Source of the DNA: Gnetum montanum
Lineage: Eukaryota; Streptophyta; Gnetopsida; Gnetales; Gnetaceae
Assembly: GCA_015680685.1 (NCBI GenBank)
Contig: MNCI01024352.1
Coordinates: 92,782 to 156,781, forward strand
Length of the DNA stretch: 64,000 bases
Direction: 5' to 3'
Shown: positions 58,117 through 64,000 of the stretch, one piece after another
Position numbering within the stretch: position 1 is the first letter of the stretch
How the letters are laid out: the number at the start of each line of letters is the position of its first letter
Notes under the pieces: model-generated
Seen by the model: the letters and a program-made list of their open reading frames with translations, nothing else
Told to the model about the DNA's origin: nothing
The model's database searches: none
Position numbers and translations under genes: made by a program

Positions 58117-58121
58117 CCGTT
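58117..58121 (-). promoter_or_regulatory. Possible MSA-like core upstream of the kinase gene
   Basis: On the minus strand the sequence reads GTTAACGGTAT, containing the AACGG core of mitosis-specific activator elements found in G2/M genes such as plant CDKB. It is a single short match about 415 bp upstream of the ATG and may be chance. Confidence 0.2.
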
Positions 58122-58536
58122 AACATAGCAACTCGAAGTTACAGGGTCGGATTCAGGACACATTCACTGAATCAATAATTTCTATAGTGTTTGATTGATC
58201 TGGAAAAGCTTTCATGTATTGGAATTTCGTACTAATCCTCCTAGCGCTGGGCAGTGTATTGCTCAATCGTTCTTATTTTTTTCAGCATTTTTAAAATCAT
58301 TTTCTTTACGAGTACCCTGTGGATTTCGCTGCTTAAAAATATTATTCTTCTCGGATCATTTCTCAGCGGCGAGGTGAGTGTCTCAAACAGGTTCAGGGTC
58401 GGGTCGATCGACGCGCACAGAGAAACGAGGGAGAAGATGAAGAGGAAGAGACGGGAGTTAGCATACAGATGCAACAAAACCATAGCTGATTTAAAGGGTT
58501 GTGGGAATCAGGGCGAAAATTTGAAGCTCAAGGGTA

Positions 58537-61127
58537 ATGGCGAGTAATAGACCAGACCCGCAAAATCAAGCTGATGATCAAGTTGCAGCGCCAGGTGGAC
58601 GGCGTACACGGAAAAAATGTAGGGCGAAGTATGTGTGCAATGGAAAATACAAAAGAGAGAAAATGGAATTGGGGAGTCGGGTTTATGGCAGGGTCTACAA
58701 GGCTGAGGTAGTAGACAAGCCTGGCACATTTGTGGCCCTGAAACGCCCCATGAATGACACCGATGGAGCTAACCCAAATGGAGACGATGCAGATTCTTGC
58801 ATGGATGATGAAGAGACCATAGAAGGAATCTTCTCCACCACTTTGAGGGAAATTGATGCTCTTCAGAAGCTTTCAGAATGTGACAACATTGTTGGGTAAG
58901 TTTTGAAATTTGGTTATTGATTCATCTACTTCTCTGCATTTATGTTGGTGCTTGGAGGTCTCTTTTGTGTGAATAAATGAGCAACCTATTTAGGCTTGAT
59001 AAATTTTTTTTAGGTTTTTGATTCAATGATTTCTCTGGCTTTAGAGGGTGGAAGGAAATTGCCCCTTTTTTTGGGTGCATCGATTTGAGTATCTTTATTA
59101 GCTGTATTTTTCCTGTGGTTAGTATTTGGAATTTTGTTTTATGTAAGTAAGGTAATTTAGCATCATTAGGTTTTCAGCTTCATGAGGTTTCAAAATGGGA
59201 CATAGTTCGTAGGGAAGCTCTGCAATTTACCCTTTTTTTCCAGCACTTGCTTTTTGTTTTGCTTTTCTTCGTCGCATGCAATTTGTTTTGCATTAGAGGA
59301 ACACAATCAGACCTTGTTGAGTTTGTCCCTGCATCATAGTTAGACATAGGCTAAAGAAATACATGGTAAAGGCATAAACAGTCCAACTTTGTTTTCAGGA
59401 AAAAATGCTGAAGGATTTATTAGAGCCCTCGTGTTTTACTTTTGTCACTACTTGAGGCGTTGGTAACATGACTGGCATACTTCGGAGTTAAAATTTATAG
59501 CTTATAGCTAATTTCGGTTATGTCTGCAGATTCAAGGTTGTGGAGGAGGATTACTGTAAAAAGCATAACAAATGGACCCTTTATTTAGTGTTTGATTTTT
59601 ATGATACCGATCTTCGAAGGTTCATAAAGAGCAATAGCGGAAGTCCCTTTCCTCCAGAGTTAATAAAGGTTTGCACTAATTCAATTTCTTAATGATCTAA
59701 TTCCTTCTTGTCTTTCTTTTTTGTTTTTCCCATTGCTTCTATGATTTTTGGTTTTTCAACTTGCAGGTGCTGATGTTTCAAATACTGAGAGGTCTGGCTT
59801 TCATGGATTCTCCTGGAATTTGGCATAGGTTTGTAACACAATGCATCTTTATTCGTTTTTTCTGGTCTATTTGCTTGTTTTATCTTGTTTATGAAGCTGA
59901 AAATAAAAATCATGTTAGTAAACCCTTTGGATATATTCGGGAGAAGCAAGTTTTCTGCATATTCGGGAGAAGCAAGTTTTCTGCAATCTATGTTTCAGAC
60001 ATTCTCTTGTATCTCAACAGAAACACAATGGCACTGCCATAAGTGTCTTGGTAGATTTTAATTGCAATAGGAAAGATCAAATCATGCATTGAGCATGTCT
60101 CCAACACTAGTTTGCACCAACATAGTAGTTTTGCAAACCAGTCAGTTAACTCAACTTATCAACAAGAACAAAGTAGGCTTTGTCCATTTTCAAATTTTAA
60201 TCTATTTTTCACATGCTATTGAAAATTAAAATAGCAAATCAATTATTAATCCTTTTTTCTTTAATTGGGAAACGGCATAGGGATTTGAAGCCTGAAAATA
60301 TTACACTGACCCGGTATGTACTTTGTGCTTTTAGTAACATAAATCAATGGTAGCGTAGGGATATTGGCCTAATTTGGTTTTCAAATTTTTTATGTGAAGG
60401 TTGTAACTCTGTGGTACAGATCACCTGAAATTGTTCTGGGAGCCAAATATTACTCTCCTTACATTGACGTCTGGGCTGCTGGATGCATTCTTGGTAAAAA
60501 CTTCAAATCCCACAGTAACACATAAGCCGTTTTGGAATACTTTAGAAACAATATCCTTAAATTGTGTTTATCTATAAAACCTGGCAGCTGAGCTTTACAG
60601 AGGAAAGTCAGTATTTTATAAGGTTCAGACAGCAATTTCTCAGCTATTTCAAACTTTAAGGTACCCAAATAATGGGCATAAATGCATAGAGGGTTGGGAT
60701 TAGTGTAAAGACTAAAAATTCAAATAAACTTCCGTCCCTAACTGGTTTAATAAAATCTGCATTGAATAATTTTGGGTGTACAGGCTTTTGGGAACCCCTC
60801 CAGAAGGGTTGGTAGCAGAGTATGCTCACTGGAATCCTCAATTTCCTAAGATGAAATTTGATATCAACTATCTAAGATCCGTAGTACCGGGCATAGATAA
60901 TCAAAGACTAGATCTGTTGATGGTGGGTTGTTTTCTGTTTTCTGAGTTTCTTAAATTTGGGCGTTTCACATCTTTGGAAGTGTTCCTAAGCAATTGAGTT
61001 TCATTTTTGGGGTTTTCCTGGTTTGCAGAAAATGTGGAACTACGATCCAGCGAAGAGAATTTCAGCAAAAAGAGCCTTGGCACACCCCTATTTTGACGAA
61101 GTGAGAACTCTGCTAGACGATTTTTGA
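58537..61127 (+). pseudogene. Cyclin-dependent-kinase-like gene (CDKB-like), activation segment lost
   Basis: Exons, from frame and GT-AG sites: 58537-58895, 59530-59668, 59767-59828, 60281-60313, about 60400-60493, 60588-60660, 60784-60922 and 61029-61127 (stop TGA 61125-61127). Visible motifs: nucleotide loop GSRVYGRVYKA (central Gly of GxGxxG missing), VALKR lysine, FSTTLREIDAL in place of the PSTAIRE helix (closest to PPTALRE/PSTTLRE of CDKB), YDTDLRRFIKS, HRDLKPEN (split HR/DLKPEN), [41 protein letters not shown] and [16 protein letters not shown]. All joins keep phase except 60313 to 60400, where the DFG and T-loop exon should be; only GATATTGGCCT-like debris is seen. An acidic insert follows VALKR. 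The N-terminal 35 residues are basic. Probably a decayed or non-catalytic CDK paralogue. Confidence 0.8.
59934..59985. repeat. 26-bp tandem duplication in a kinase intron
   Basis: TATTCGGGAGAAGCAAGTTT plus TCTGCA occurs twice without change (59934-59959 and 59960-59985), in the intron after the third exon. Confidence 0.95.
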
Positions 61128-64000
61128 GAGCACCTAAAATCTTGTCATTGCGAAATTAGATTGCATGTTTAGTCTTTGACTACTTGTATCGACTTCTATT
61201 TTTTTCATTTGGAAAGAATCTAGCTGTAACACTCAAGTTTAAATTAGGGAACTCTTTCAACAAATTTCTTTTAACAAAGTTTATGCTGGTGAGCGCATGG
61301 AACATGCTTAAATGAAAATTCTTAGTGGTTGCGTCAGGGAACTTTTTTCCTCTTCATATCACAAAAACGTTCGGTAATGCCCTTGCTTCGTTTTTGAAAA
61401 TAAATCCGGCTTTAAATTTAAAAAGTAGGGTTTGAACACTCCATAAAACTTAATCAGAACTTGTTGCAACTGAGTCCTTATCCCAACAACATGAGCCAAC
61501 AAGATTTAACAGTTCCTCTATCCTTTGAGCTAATTTCTTGAACTACGACGCTGTTACCTGTTTGTCTACTTATGCATCCATTTTGCAATCATAACTGTTA
61601 TCATTTATCGGGCGTAACATTTATTACACTTTAGGTGGACAGCAAAAATACGAATTCAGGTGCAAAATTAGAGCATAGCCTTAACCTGGAAAAAAGTGTC
61701 ACATGACGATAGGAGACATGAATAGGATCGAAAGAGGATAATCACGCCATTATATGGTTTTTCGTTCAAGATTCCAAGGGGTATGTTAAATAAATACTAC
61801 TTAGAAGCAGTCTAACATTATACATTCAAGAATTATGGTATTTATAGATAGATTTTTTGCTTATTTTAATAGTAAACTTATTATAGATGAGATAAAGGCA
61901 CCAAGAGACTGATTCATGTGTAGGCCAAATTTACTATGAATATTAAAGAATCTAATTCTTACCAATTTTAAGTAGTTTGTCAAAGGTTTATCAAGTTAAC
62001 TTTTTAACTTATTGGATTCATTCAAAGGGTTAGCTCCATAAAATTTATAAGTTGTGTAGATAAAAGGATTTTAATAAGAATCCTACTAGTAGGATAAATG
62101 TGTTGCTTACCTTGGGTTATTTAGAAAAGCTTAAAGGGTGCCTTATCTTCTTTGACTTTTTCAAAGAGTTAGTATTGTTCATTGATTGCTACATGCAATG
62201 CAAGAAAGTTGCCAATGCAAAGATTTAACAAATGAGTCCTTGTTGGTGTGGTATTGTACAAGATAATAGGAAAACTACGCTACTTTTAGTTTAACACATG
62301 CACATAATGGAGTAGTTTGTTGCAAAGAAAGATCAAAGTATCAATGGTATAGAAGTTGTATACAATTTATGAAATACAAAGATATCTATCACAAATTGCA
62401 TTAAAAAAATCAAAATGGGTTTATGATGAGATGTATTTTTGTCTAAAATAAGATTGAATAATAAAATATATTGCTCATCTTCAAGAACCACTCACATGCA
62501 CAATTTACAAATGTGTTATTCTCTACCAAGCTTGATTCATCTCTTTCTCCTATCTTGAGGTGATGTCAACTTAATCTAATTTTGTCCAAAAAAAAAATCA
62601 AAGCAATCAATGAAACAAACTTATTTGTAACTCTACCAAATCACATGATGAATTTATATGTTTTTGGGATTTTTTCTTTAATCACTACCATATTTTTTTC
62701 ATTATCCTTTTGCATGTGTGAAGCAGTGAGGATGCTCTATGCTTAATTATACAAATCACAAACATTGCAAGTGACCTAATCAAAACCGTGAATGGACCTA
62801 GCGTGATTTTTAGATAGTGGAGAATTAACTCAAATCCACAATGCAATCATTCACTGATTGCTACTTGATTCATAACATAAAATTGAAGGAGTTTAGCTAC
62901 TATTGTGATCAAAATGTACATTAAAAGCAGTAGGTGGGCGGTATTTATAGTTGATACTAGCCCTGGATACATCACATATGCAACATTACATGAAAATATA
63001 CAATATCATAGATATGATATCATAGTTGCAATGTCGCAACTAACTTCTTTACTATTTATCAAACTTCAACCAAATATAGGTTTAAATGTACTCACATGTT
63101 TAATTCTTGGATGATAGAAAGCTTTAGAAAATGAAACATGATTAATGTAATGACTTTGGAGAATATCATCTAGATATTTGTGTATTTTATTTTTGACTAA
63201 TTGAATAATGTATCAAATACTAAAGTTCAAAAATATTATACAAAATTTTTGCATACTCATTGTAATCAAAACAATGTCTAAGAGTTGCTGAACTTATTGT
63301 TTGTTATTGAGAAAATTTTATATCTTGTGTTATTCTTTGCTCTATGAATTAATCAGCATTAGCTACCAAGTGCTTTTCCCTTATATGATTGGATTTACAC
63401 CAATCAAAAAATAGAAAAAAATTAAATTAAAAAAAATCATAAATGTTAATTCTTCTTTGGGATGAACACAACTCTCTAGCTTTGATAACCTTTAAGGCAA
63501 GTAACTTCTTGATTAAGACACATAACTTGCAACATAGGTTTAATTCTAGTGAGTTATGCTAGATGTGCATGCATTATGTAACAAAATAGTGGCCTAAGCT
63601 AAGTAATTTAGCAAATCTAAGATGGTCTAGGCCATTGTGTAAGCTAATGTAAACTATAACTCCACTAATAAATTCAGTATGTTTTGTAAGTTCAAGTTGT
63701 TAATTCATATGTACTAAACAACTAAAATATAGCCCAATTGATAACTTTGCAAGCTATATGGCTCTCAACTACCTGCAAATTATGAAATTGAAATTTTATT
63801 GCATTTGTATAGACCCAAAAAATCTCTTAAACAAATTAACACAATTAGCATATATTGTCTTTATGCTACCCATTATTTCACCACCTCGTGTGGTTGCATT
63901 CTTACTTTGCTAATTAGAGCTATCATGGAAATTGGAATAGTTACATGTCAATGTTCTCCTTTATCATACTTGCCACTTCTAATATTTTATCAATAAACCT
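61128..64000. other. Intergenic DNA downstream of the kinase gene, no gene seen
   Basis: AT-rich sequence. The frames at 62905-63114 and 63799-63996 have no recognised motif, and flanking translation is full of stops. 61128-61420 is probably kinase 3' UTR (AATAAA-like AAATAAATCC at 61398). No RNA gene or clear repeat stood out. Confidence 0.6.

Noticed and set aside
62905-63114. 69-codon frame downstream of the kinase as a copia RNase H remnant
   Set aside because: Only a vague resemblance; neighbouring frames show no copia motif.

Overview
This is nuclear DNA from a seed plant with a large, repeat-rich genome. I infer a gymnosperm or a similarly repeat-laden plant, but the sequence alone does not settle the species. 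The evidence is AT-rich sequence, nested and decayed Ty3/gypsy LTR retrotransposons of the Athila and Tat clades, an RTE-type LINE, tRNA-derived SINEs, and one intron-containing cyclin-dependent-kinase-like gene. Nothing looks bacterial, viral or organellar.

Layout. 1-252 is the tail of an Athila-like LTR. 253-22903 holds two head-to-tail partial copies of a very large Tat-clade element on the + strand. Copy 1 is a 5.9-kb spacer followed by RT, RNase H, a second (archaeal-type) RNase H and integrase, to 9605. Copy 2 is gag and protease (10861-12850), then a roughly 9.5-kb spacer, then the first part of RT, cut at about 22903. The copy 2 spacer carries, on the opposite strand, a decayed multi-exon gene with recognisable splice sites (13687-19026) and a long array of hairpin-forming repeats with a period near 190 bp. 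The second half of the spacer, including the hairpin array and first antisense exon, recurs in copy 1.

22904-38255 is an Athila-clade element on the minus strand (B), truncated in integrase and split by a complete + strand Athila-like element (A, 25658-34864) with a 5-bp target duplication CTAAG. 38256-39998 is mostly non-coding and leads into the 3' LTR of another + element (E). That LTR is split by a complete 13.2-kb minus-strand element (D, 40833-54040; target duplication ACACC). D keeps gag, protease, RT, RNase H and integrase with only scattered damage, and adds a coding region after pol preceded by an internal copy of its own LTR promoter motif. E in turn abuts an RTE-LINE reverse transcriptase (54090-54960).

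55000-58500 is intergenic DNA with local duplications, two tRNA-derived SINEs and an RTE 3' tail. 58537-61127 is a CDK-like gene of at least eight exons whose activation-segment exon (DFG) is missing or ruined. 61128-64000 shows no gene.

The genes do not form a pathway. The window is a record of transposition: A into B, D into E, and probably E into a LINE. Three single-N positions flanked by exact or near-exact duplicated sequence are assembly joints, not biology.
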